Shown here: positions 42,609-54,600 of the stretch, one piece after another | How positions within the stretch are numbered: the stretch's first letter is position 1 | Layout: every line of letters begins with the position of its first letter | Made by a program: the position numbers and the translations under genes | Source of the DNA: Xiphophorus maculatus | Taxonomy: Eukaryota; Chordata; Actinopteri; Cyprinodontiformes; Poeciliidae | DNA length: 64,000 nucleotides | Assembly: GCF_002775205.1 (NCBI RefSeq) | Contig: NC_036448.1 | Span: forward strand, 1,550,001-1,614,000 | Direction of reading: 5' to 3' | The notes under the pieces: model-generated | Seen by the model: the letters and a program-made list of their open reading frames with translations, nothing else | Database searches by the model: none | What the model was told of the DNA's origin: nothing

Positions 42609-45600
42609 GTGAGTCAGTCTGTTTGAAGCGATGCGTAATATCGTTTTATTCTCCACTTCTAGGTAAAGGACTATTTCACAGTTATTTTGCTTATTCAGAA
42701 TTACATGCAGCTACAGTTAAAAAGAAGAAAAAAATGAAAATGCTGAGCTACGTGAATCTAATCTGTTACTGGTGGTGAAACCGTGTGATCCGTGGAACTT
42801 GCACTGTATTTGTACCACCTCAACATTTGTGTTTTATTTGTAGCCTTTAGCCCTGTTACACTGGGTCCAGATTGACATCCACATTATCTAGAGTGGGCCA
42901 GCATGTGAATATTCTACTCTGATAAGAGTTTTTAAAGCACCTGTCTGTAAACGTTCAAAATAGTTTATAGACAAGTAAACTATTTAGAGCTTACTTGGGG
43001 TTCAAATGTTCCAGATGAACTCCTCTGGAACATCTGGAGATTACTGTGGACAGAAGTCAGGATGTGAGTGGCTTTGGGGGATCTGGACAGTGTTTGTTCA
43101 GATCTGTTTCAAATGTAACAAAATTGGTGTACACCTTGTATTTTGCCAAATCAAACTTAACCTGAACTTATTCTACATTGAAGAATAAGTTCAGTTCTTT
43201 ACGTAGGACCCAGTAAAAGTTAACGTTTGACTATATTATTTTTTTGAATTTGGTTAATATTTGAGTTTGGACCTGTGAAGCACAAAGCTTCACAGGTCCA
43301 AAACTGAGTAATAATGAAGCTGTCAAATTATAAATTAGCCTGATCACATTTCACTTGCCGAAGTATCTTAACTTTAATCAGATTCTTACTTTCATTTAAA
43401 ACAACAACAACAGAAGAATGGTCCCTGAGGCTGTGTGTGGGAAATCAAAATGAACAGCTTGATTTCAACTGTTCATTTTGAGCATTTTGAACTAGTTTCC
43501 AGTGAATGCACCTCTAACCTCCCTGACTGCCATTGATTTTTGCTCATCTGGTTGGTTTGTTTTAGGGCGATTGGCTCCAGATGCTGTTCAGTGTTTCATC
43601 TATCATTTGAGACACACAATGTTCTAAACACCCTTTATAACTAATCTAATGGTCAGGTCTTTACATTGCACAGTCTTTCTGAAAGGTAATTTGCCCTTTT
43701 AGAGATTTCTTCTGTTGATGACTATTTTCCTACATTTAATTGTCAGATCACCACATATCCAGAGTTGTGTTTGTTTGTCTCAGAGGCTATTTGAAAGTGG
43801 ATGTCCCACATAATATTTTCAGTAATTAAGGGGGAAATGTAACCAAATCAACTTGACCCTATATAAAAAGAAAATATAGGGTAGCCTTCATAAGTCAACA
43901 TAGCAAAGTTCCAATGAGTGCAAAACAAAAAAAGGACCCATCTCTTACCAAAATTTTGGGTAATTTGAACTTTAGAAGGCCTAAAAAGAACTTATAGTTT
44001 TTGTACTTAAAAAGGCAGACTTTTTAGATTGAGAAAATCTAAAAAGATGATAAAGATGGCTAGTTCTGTTCTGTTGTGGGAAAATCTGGAGATTATTGTG
44101 GACAGAAATCAAGAAAATTATGGACAACCTCATCAGATTGCTGTACAAGTGTCTTCATTTAGACTCTACTTCTGAAATACTGACTGCTACAGAAGAACCT
44201 TCCCTCCCACAGCCATAAGCATTTTCAACAACTCTTGGGAGAAACTCTTGTAAAATGTGTTAATCCTTTTGGGATTAATGCATTATTTTTCAGTTGAACT
44301 TAATTATTTTGTGGACTGATGAAACATAAAATGTAGCACTCTACGGAAAAAAACCTTAAGTCCAGAGACGCCATATTTGGCGAATACATTGCTGCTAAGG
44401 ATGGTGTGACCAGGTTACGGAAGCAGTTACTTTTTCACAAAGTACCCAGTTGGTTTGGATTGCTTGTTGCCCCTAATAAATAAAATAATCATTTTTTTAA
44501 AGTAAACATTTTGTAATTACTCAGGTTATCTTTGATATTGCCATTTGTTTGATGTAAAGCATTTATTTGGGACCTAGAAAGTAAAACAGGTCAGGTGGCA
44601 AATCATTTTCTGACATTCTCATGTAGTTATGTCTTTGAATTTAAAGAGATATACAATTTATATCCAAAATAGTAATTTCCACTTTCAGTTTTTATTGCGT
44701 TCTTGCAAAAATATGCTTAAATGTTTCTAGATACACAGTAAATCTTACAGTAGCTGCAAGGCTGTCACATAGACTCTCTTTTCTTTCATAATGACTATTT
44801 ATAGTGAAAGTAAATTTAATTCCAATTACATATGATCAAGTTTACCACCATTAATATCTGTTCTGTTTAATCCAGTCAGTATTATAGAATTGCTAATCTG
44901 TAACCATTTGTTTGTGCTGCAGGTATCTTGTTGCTGGTTGGTCAGATAGCTGATGCCATCTGTACACCCCTGGTTGGCTATGAGTCAGACCAAACCTCTG
45001 GTTGTGGAAACTATGGCAAGCGGAAGACCTGGCATTTGGTTGGTGAGTTTGTTAGTACAGTTGGACGGAGAGAATGCATCACACCGCAGTCTCATGTTAC
45101 CGCAGCACATGGTTTAGAAATGATTTACCTTCCTTTAGGAATCATGAAGGTTTATTCATTTGCTCATGAGTCATGTTGTAAACTCAGAAGTTTCCAGTTC
45201 AAGGTATAAAAACAGTTTTTATAGTTTCTTGGTTTTAAATTCTTTGGGCCTTTTGTTTTTCAGATAAACACTAGAATGACTTAGTTTCTTGGTGTTTATT
45301 TATATCATGTAGTATTACTGGCATGTGAATAATTCATAAGAGTCTAGTAGCTCATCACATGTAGTGTATGTAAATGGGCTCATTCTATTTTTCTGTAATT
45401 AATACACAGATATTTAAAAGATAAGGATGGGTATTTTGGAAATGTTAGCTTAGAATCCTACTTAGAGTATGCTCCAGCTGGGACACCCAGTGGTTGAACT
45501 CAACACTTTGTGCCAGCTCAGCTGACATTGTGCTTTACAAGGTCCTTTAATGACATCTGCTCAGGGGAACATGGTGTGATCCATAGGGTGTTAAGAGTAC

Positions 45601-48600
45601 AATTGACTTGACAGGAGCAAACCATCTTGCGACACCTGCAAGCACCAGAATGTCCCAAATGGTTTCCAGGTTTAGATCTAATCTGCACCTGTGGAGGACC
45701 AATAGTAACTCTAGGACTTGTGTATAAAAGAGTGCACAAGAGTGCTTTCACACTAAAAATCTGCAAGAGATCATGTCAGGTCTAAATACCTATTAAACAA
45801 ACACAGGAAAGACAAGAGAGTTAGATTCTTTGTTTCTCGCGAGGAGAGCAGACAGAGATGTGCTTTCAGTTACAAATCTCCAGCCGCTCTGAAAAACACA
45901 TCTCCCGCTCCTCTGTTTTATTGATTTTAGGAACCCTGCCACACGGGGCGCTGCAACTCTAAAAGGGTGGAGGGGCACATAGTTGCAGCGCTAATGACAT
46001 TCACTAATCTAGACACATGTTATCTATACTCTAGATCCCTTTTGCTCCAAGCACGGCGTCGAATCGGACACGTTGTATAGCTTCAAAGCAACGGCTTTGT
46101 AGCACAAAGAAGCACAGAGCAGAGTTTATTGTCAGGCTTGTAAAACTCTGCTGGGAGCAATTAACACCTCCATCTCTCATAGGAAGTCCTGCAGGGCAAC
46201 AGCTGCTGAGAGTAGCTGTCACCTCTCTCTTCCAAGGAGGGATTAGGAAGGAATCAGAATTAATTAACATACAGAAACATTATCTAAATGTAACTACAAG
46301 GCTACATGATACAACAAATATTTGATAATTACTAATAATACAATTTACCTAACATTTCCCTCCTGTTTAACATATATTTGTTGACGTCTAATATCCCTCC
46401 AAAAACAGTCTCTTCAAATGATTTTCAGCTGGGAGATCATGTTTTGGAAAGCAAACATGTTTACACTCAGGGGTCACACCCAGTCCAAAAGCCAGGATCT
46501 GGATACCTGCCAGAAAAATCCTCATCAGAGTATTCTTTGTCAACATCAGATTTTTTCTCTAATAAAGGATACATCTGTGCCATCACCTATCACAAGTTGT
46601 TAAAACAGACATTACATCATCGACAGGAGTTTCATTAGCATCATAAACATAAGCACAACATTCTCTAGTGTCATCGTCATCATCAGTGTCAGCATAATCA
46701 AACAATGGCTTAACTTAAAGAAAGTAAATTTGCTTTGTCATTTTCCACCAAGGAAATTACTTTAATCCTTTTTATCAAAGAACGCAGACTTTGAATGAGA
46801 CCACATCCGCAGGGCACCAGGAAAACAGCTGCAAAACTGTATTGACAAAACAGAGATCAGATTCTCCAAAGGCATCAATTCATTTGTGTAGTAATCACAA
46901 ATCTCTTCAATTCACTGTGTCCGAGTGAATTCTCCAACGCTCGTGGCTCTGTGGCTGCTATCGTCGAAATAAAGGTGAAACTGCTTCTCCAAGCAGTGGC
47001 CCTCCCCCTCGAACGACAGCTTGTGTTGCAGAGCTCAGAGTCAGGCTTGGAGCTCAGAACTCCAAGCCAGTCTGTATGCAGTTAGCCATGAGCAACTCAT
47101 CACGTAAAGCCTTATCTCCTACTTTGTCCAGTTCTGCTCCTTAAATGGTGGATGTGATCTATTCAATCTATGCTTCAATTATATATATATATATCACAAC
47201 TCCAACTGATGGAAAATACCAAAACCCTGTAATCACCTGCTTCAAAAGACATGTTTCCAAAGTAATGTTTTGCCAAAATGTTAAACATATGCAGATCTTC
47301 CTCTTAAACCAATCTTATAAAATAGAACTAAACAAACAAAACAAAACAATAAACAAGCTTAAAATTTGCTGCAGTTGTACAGTTTACATTTATCATCAAA
47401 ACAATGAATATCAGTGTGAATTAGACAGTCCAGTTTAAATGACTTTTATAGTACAAACTGGATCTTACTGGTTATTTGTCTAAAACATTCTACATGCGTT
47501 CCTTAAACAAAATTCAAAAGAGTTAAACTTGGAGAAATTATAATGTCAATGTATAATTTAACAAATCTAGACATTTTCAAAATATACCAATTTTACCTAG
47601 GTCTTTTACTTGTCGTTGAATTTAAAGTTTTATTCAAAATCGTTTTAAATGGATGTAAATCAAAACAAAAATCAAGTTTAGAAAAATCATTATAATCCCA
47701 CCTGAGTACTTTTACTGATTAGTGATAACTTTAATCAATAACAGATTCTTCAAAACATTTCTTAAAGCATTCTTGCTCCATTAAATTAATGCTCTGAAAA
47801 TGGCTAACACAATAATATTTTTAATTTCTATAATTGTTTTCCCAAGTTAATTTACCAATATATGCTTCAGTAATCGCTATAAATTTGTTATCTATTGTTT
47901 CAAAATCCTTTAGCCCATTGTCAGAACATCCTTCAATGGAGAACAACTCAAATCCATTCAAAAGAAACATATTTCACCAGACCATATCTTTCCTTTCACT
48001 TTTTATGTGTAACACAGATCAAACATGTTCTTCAAATAAAAAATTTTATTTAAGTAATATAAAAGATAAACCTATAACATATTCTCCCCCCTGATGATGC
48101 ATTACCTGCTAATGCATCACATTTCTACTACTTTAAATAACAATGTTTATGAAACAGGTTTAGGATGTTCCCTGAGAAATTCTACCAAATTCAATGCTGC
48201 CTTTTTCCCAAAAGGGAAAACTCGTCAAAACAAACAAAACAATTTGTTAGCATGCTTAAAATCTTCAAGATTACCATTTTCCCAAAACACTTCACATTAC
48301 AGTTTTAAAGCTCCTTATCTCATTTTACTCTTATGATTGTCAGATAATTCATTTTACAAACTCCTCAAAAATTTTCACTAGTGTTTGACAAGGCGTGTTT
48401 ACCAAGTAAGACTCTGTGAAGGTTTTGCATTAACCAGCCAGAGAGACGTTGAAGAAAATTCAAAATATAGTCTACAAAGAAAATCCAAAAAAGATAAATT
48501 GGGCCCAAACTAAAATCAACATAACAAAGTACAATTCAGTTGGTAACAGAACAAACTCAAGCACAAACTGACCTAACAAACAAGACATGAGGGGAAACTT

Positions 48601-51600
48601 AAATAGTGGCTGATCAGACCATTAACACACACTAGCAGTAATTAAACACACAAAACCCTAACAAATATTGGTCAGAATATTACTAAATCTATACATGAAA
48701 GAAATTAAACTAAAGACCAAATTTACCCCTCCCTGGGTGAACAAATGGAATGGCCCGCTAAGGAAGTTTGACACCCATATATGGACACCAATCAGCTGGA
48801 GCTCATCTGTATGATTTTCAGCAACAGGTCCAGAGGAAACTGGTAACTCAAAAGAAAGAAATTAATTTGTTATATTTAACAAAATATAAAGAACGGACAC
48901 TTAAAGTTAACTAAATGAGTGCACAACAAATAGCCAACCAAAAAGTCAGACCAACGAAAACAAATTCAAAAATAAAAAAAATCCAAACTACTCACTACTC
49001 AATATATAAAGTAATATTAAAGGAAAACAGTAAATCAGTGTTTGGATGCAAAAAACTTATATTTAACATTTTCCACATTATTCCTTACTCACTATGTATT
49101 TGCATGTTTAAACTATCTACACTAATCCGAGCAACCTCTATTGTCAGATCACAAAACAAACCCTTAAGCCTACCATAAACCCCTCCCTCACTTCTCAGAG
49201 GGGTCGACTTTATGGCAGGAAAGAGAATTAATAAGGATTTTAGGAGGAACTCTTAATTCTTCTACTGCTTTATTAGGCTTTGGCACTCGAATCATCAGAT
49301 ATGTTTTAGTTTCTTCTAATTTTAAAATTTGAACTTAAAAACCTTTTTGGGGTACCTTTTGTCGTTCCTCTACTAAAATTGTAACTTATAGTCTGAAGTT
49401 TTGTCAACAGGTACTTTTAGATGATGGGAGAGAAAGTGATTTACATCACACCTTCTCGTTCTGTCTTGCTGAGTTACTACAAGTGGGGGTTACTTCGCAC
49501 TTAAAAAATAGTGGTTTGCAAAGAGGCTTCACATGTTAATTAGTTGAATCTAGTGGGGTAGCAGTTACAGCCCAACTCTGTGGCCCCCCTGCGGAGCTGC
49601 TGCAAGGGGGGCTGCAAGTCCCCTGTTCTACATTATTCTCTACAAAAGTTCCACCAGATCCTCTTTGATTAACCCATAAGTTATTTCTAACTTAATATTA
49701 TCCTTCAACAACAAATTTGTACAGTGTAGCAAACTTTTTCTATATTCAATCAATTTCTAGTCAACAAGTGAGTTACTTCTATTTTATTGTCTTAATCATC
49801 CATAATTCCTGTAGATTTAATAATATTTTATCTATCCTAAAGTTTTGGTCAGTTTAAAAAGACTGATTGTGAAACTATCTAGAATCGGTTGCATACTGCA
49901 GTTTGTTGTTATCTGAGCAATGCCTCTTACAGTTAGAGCCTGTTTCTCTAAAGTTTTTTTTGTTTGTTTTGTCTGTATCCTCTACCCATTTTAAAAGTCC
50001 CATTGTAGCTAATTGTATTTTATTTTTATTTCCTTATTTCATTTGCAGCCCTCTCTTCTTTCTGTAGGCACTTTTGAAATGAAATGACCTTTTGTAATGC
50101 ATTTAAAAGTTCTTAAAACAGAAATAAATCCATAAATAGACTAATGTTAATGTATCTATCCTACCATCCCCCCGCTGAGACATGTGAAAACGCCATGGCT
50201 CAATATTGCAGCCCATTATACAAGGTTTTTTGGCAAGATAGGCCTATTTGCAGGTCACTTATAGATTTGATCTTCTATTTAGTACTCCATTATTAATCCA
50301 GAGATCTTTTTCTTTTTTGTAGGACTTAATTGTTGCATGTCCTTTAGGATCTATTTCATACATTAGTTTGCGTAAAGGAACCACTATTACTGCATAATTG
50401 GGCACCCAGTTTCGACAATAGTTAGTTAACCCCAGAAAAGACATCATCTGTGTTTTGGTTTTTTTTTTTTTTGTTTTAGTTTATTTAAACAGAGATACAT
50501 GTGGGGAGGTCCACGTTCTATATACCAGAATCGTGGGCGCTGCTCCATCTTCCCCTACATTTGGATTTGCTACTTGTATCATAGGATAAAGATCAGTCGT
50601 GTGTGGCTGACTATTTGGCTCTTCTGAAGGGCAACATGGGGGAGGGAGAAAAAGACCAGTGGGAGCTGTAGCTCCCTGCACCAAAGTTTCTCCCCAGTTC
50701 TTAGACCACTTAAAGTTTGCTTTTTGTGATCTAGTAATAGGTCCCTCACTACCTTTTTCCTCATATTGTGGGGGTGAGGGCAAGTCGGGGTATAGTTTTG
50801 CATTTTGTATTATTTGTTTCTCCCCTTCTGTTTTGTTATTTTGGTATTTGGTAACTTCAGCTACTTCCCCTCCCCCTCCTGCTGCTCGACTGCCTGTTAA
50901 CCGCTATGTGCCCATCAGTGGTTGGAATCAAAGCTAATCCTAGCTACATAAGGCCATCTCTGCATGAAAAGTGTTATTTCTGGTCTTACACTGTCCATAG
51001 ATAATAAATCCTGTAGATTTAAATTGGACCTCTTCACTCTCTAAACCTTCTGATTCTAGTCATGCTGACTGATCTATGTATTTTTCTGGGCAATATCTGG
51101 CTATGTGCCCTTCTTTCCCACAACACCAACATCCTCCTAAGTTATTCTGTCTGAAGTTGTTTTGTCTGTAGTGCCCTCTTCCCAATCTCCCTCTCTGTCC
51201 TCTGGGGTTCTGACCTCTACCCCTAAAGCTTCCTCTTCCTCTCCTGTCTTGATATAATATTTGCTCCTCATCTGGGAAAAAGGCTCCTGAAACCTTTTTC
51301 TTTTCTTTTGAGACCTTTTCTGCATGTATAGCGTGGTTAATATATCCATCTAAAATCCCAGTTTTCAATCCTATGTAATGTTGATGCATTCTCAGGCTGT
51401 ATTTATCAAACGATTCTTCCTCCTCTTCTCTTTTTTGTGCTAATTCTAACCAAAATTTTACATCCTCATACCCTTCTTTGCGCATTTTCTTTGGTTTTGA
51501 CTTTGTTTTTTGTTTTATTTTATCCTGCAGTACTGTTAGTTTTTGTGAGTTTAGACGGCCGTCAAAGTTATAGTTTGTTATCCATTTATCTAAATGTTTT

Positions 51601-54600
51601 ATTTTATGCGGATCCTGATTTTCAACATATTTCCAGTCATTTGTTTTTAAACTGTCTGTTGGCTTATTCTTGCTTATACGTTTCCCCATTTTTTTTATTT
51701 TTTTTTATTTTAAATTTAGCCCAGTTTTTTCCGACTCCTAGGGAATCCTAATAAACTGGAGATCTTTTCAGTAGGCCAGCAATTAAAAATACCTGTAGTG
51801 GTAACCCCCGCTTCAACTCTTTCGAGTGGGGGGTTCTTACCTCTGCATCCAAGACAGGTTTGCTGGTTACAACCCTACTGTTTTATATGAGATAAAACAC
51901 CAAGTGGTATTTATATCTCCAATCACACTCACACGGAATTTAAACGCCCGCCTCGTCGGACTCCGCCATCCGTTCCAATTACAATTTTAGTGCCTGATTT
52001 AAATATTTTTATTGTTGAGTAAATTTTTATCATTATATATCGAATTGAAATTTTTTTTTATGATTTTTTATTCTTATCGCCTAATTGATTAAATTACATT
52101 ATTTTTTATCTTCCAATTTATTAAATTTTACTGCAGGTTTATACTAGGCTCCTTTTTTTCCACGAAATTTTTGCGCAAGGACTTCGGACGTCCTTCACGG
52201 ATTTTATGTCCTATTTTTACCTGTTAGAGTCTAGAATTTACAGGGTTTTCTTATTCGCGCAATGACCCTCAGTCATTCGCCACACTTTTAAACAAGAATC
52301 CACTCACCCTCTGTCTTCCCCTCAGAGCCGTCAACCGGTAGATCCCAGCAGGCAGGCAGAGCGCCAGCCCTTGAACAGGTTCTGGTAAGCTTCCACTAGG
52401 AAACTTGCCGTGCGCACGGTCTTTACTGGGGTCCACCATGCCCGCTGGAATCCTTCCAGTATATTGGCATCCGGCTGCGAAGGACCAAATAATGTCAGGT
52501 CTAAATACCTATTAAACAAACACAGGAAAGACAAGAGAGTTAGATTCTTTGTTTCTCGCGAGGAGAGCAGACAGAGATGTGCTTTCAGTTACAAATCTCC
52601 AGCCGCTCTGAAAAACACATCTCCTGCTCCTCTGTTTTATTGATTTTAGGAACCCTGCCACACGGGGCGCTGCAACTCTAAAAGGGTGGAGGGGCACATA
52701 GTTGCAGCGCTAATGACATTCACTAATCTAGACACATGTTATCTATACTCTAGATCCCTTTTGCTCCAAGCACGGCGTCGAATCGGACACGTTGTATAGC
52801 TTCAAAGCAACGGCTTTGTAGCACAAAGAAGCACAGAGCAGAGTTTATTGTCAGGCTTGTAAAACTCTGCTGGGAGCAATTAACACCTCCATCTCTCATA
52901 GGAAGTCCTGCAGGGCAACAGCTGCTGAGAGTAGCTGTCACCTCTCTCTTCCAAGGAGGGATTAGGAAGGAATCAGAATTAATTAACATACAGAAACATT
53001 ATCTAAATGTAACTACAAGGCTACATGATACAACAAATATTTGATAATTACTAATAATACAATTTACCTAACAGATCATCATCAGAAAAATGTTGGGGTC
53101 GATGCTCCTTGGGCTAAATAATTGAATGGAGTCGGGTTTCAGTCTATTTAGGTGAGTTTTGGCACTTTGTAGTCTATTGTCCAAAGCACAAAGTTTGCGT
53201 GGCTACCGTACGATTTCACGTTTGCGTATGTCTACGCAAACTTTCATGACGTGTTCATTTTTATACTTCCAACTTGTGCATAAAGTTTTACGCCACAAAT
53301 TTTTTGTGCGTACACACACTTTATACATGAGGCCTTTGGTGCTCGCTGTGGTTAACTTGGCTTTCTAATGTGTTTCTTAGATCTGTAGCTCAAGCTAATT
53401 AAGTAGTTGATTTCTGTACTTTAATCCCTTCATTTTACTTTTGTTGGAAGCAGTTGAGAGTGGATACATTGCCATCCTTAAATACCTGCATGAGATGAGG
53501 ATGTTTTGATTTGTCTTCTTGAGGATGTTTGTTTTGTGCACATGTGCATTTTTGAAACCATGGTTTAGAGCCCAGTTGAAATTCAGAAATACATGATTAA
53601 TCCCAAAGGGAAGTTAAATGTTGTCTTAACTCCTATTATGTTCTTCAGAGAGTTGTTGTAGATGCTGATGACTGTGGACAGGAAGGATCTCAAATGGCGA
53701 GTTTGAAGAAGCCTCTGATTTGCTCACACTGTTGTTGTATGTCAATGTGATGAAGAGGATGCTCAGGGTTGTTAGGAAGTTTCTTCAGTTTATGAAGAAT
53801 CAGCCTTTGCACAATAATCTCCAGATATCCCCAAGTGGCCAGATAGCTAAATGTCCCCAGAACAGAACCAGCCTTTTTTTTTATCAGCTTTTTAGCCTTT
53901 TTAAGCCCCTTTGACTTATAAAAGCACTGTTTCAAACTCAGATGGCATGTAAGAGGTTGGCTGTATATTTCTGAAACTTGTTACCAGCTGAGTGAGCACA
54001 CACTGAAAACCAAAGTTTCACTTCTGAAAAGTCTTTGCTCCATCTACCTTGCTTTGTCCTGACTCCGCTAATAATAGACTGGCTTTTTGCTCACAAGGTT
54101 TTGGATCAATTTTCAGGTAACCGTGTACACTGGACCAGCCGGTATTGGTAATGACCAATACCAAAATGCCAAAACAAGTCAATTTCTTAATTATATCTCT
54201 TATCATGCTTCGTTGGAACATGAACCTATCATTACTATTAACTTCCAGGCAGTAAAAAGCCTGCCATTAGTTCACATTTAACAAGATTTGTCTGGAGATT
54301 TCTTTTTTTATCTTCAAAAAGTAGAAAATTACAAGTTTAAGAAAAAATATAGAAAACATTTGAGACATAAATCAGAATTTGTAGAACGATAATTTATATC
54401 ATTGTGGAGCAATAAGAGTTTTGTTTTGTAACCACAAAGAGTCGAGAGCCTTCAAAACAAGAACAATTTGTCTTACATGCCTGGGTGAGTACAAGAGGAA
54501 GTATCACAAATAATCACACAGAATGCTTTTAGCTTTTTTTATTCTCTTGTGTGAAGCAAACTGGAAAGTTGAATGTAATAAACTTAAGCTTACTACAGAA

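Larger units (their letters stand above)
45774..53073 (-). mobile_element. Young LTR retroelement (ERV-like, apparently non-autonomous)
   Basis: Two 581-bp direct LTRs (45774-46354, 52493-53073) enclose 6.1 kb and are flanked by a perfect 5-bp duplication GATCA (45769-45773, 53074-53078). LTRs begin TG and end CA. Orientation is minus: a tRNA-Tyr-like primer site lies beside the right LTR, a purine tract beside the left LTR, and a gag-like frame with a zinc knuckle is on the minus strand. Only one base differs between the LTRs (45906 C against 52625 T), so insertion is very recent. No intact pol or env frame is visible; only a short RT-connection fragment remains. It sits antisense in mfsd12 intron 2. 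Confidence 0.95.

Noticed and set aside
45793..46270. Short minus-strand frames in the left LTR (and the same in the right LTR)
   Set aside because: They exist twice only because the LTRs are duplicated; no similarity to known proteins is evident.
47145..49178. Several plus-strand frames of 80-97 codons
   Set aside because: They are antisense inside the LTR element, of skewed AT-rich composition, and without recognisable domains.
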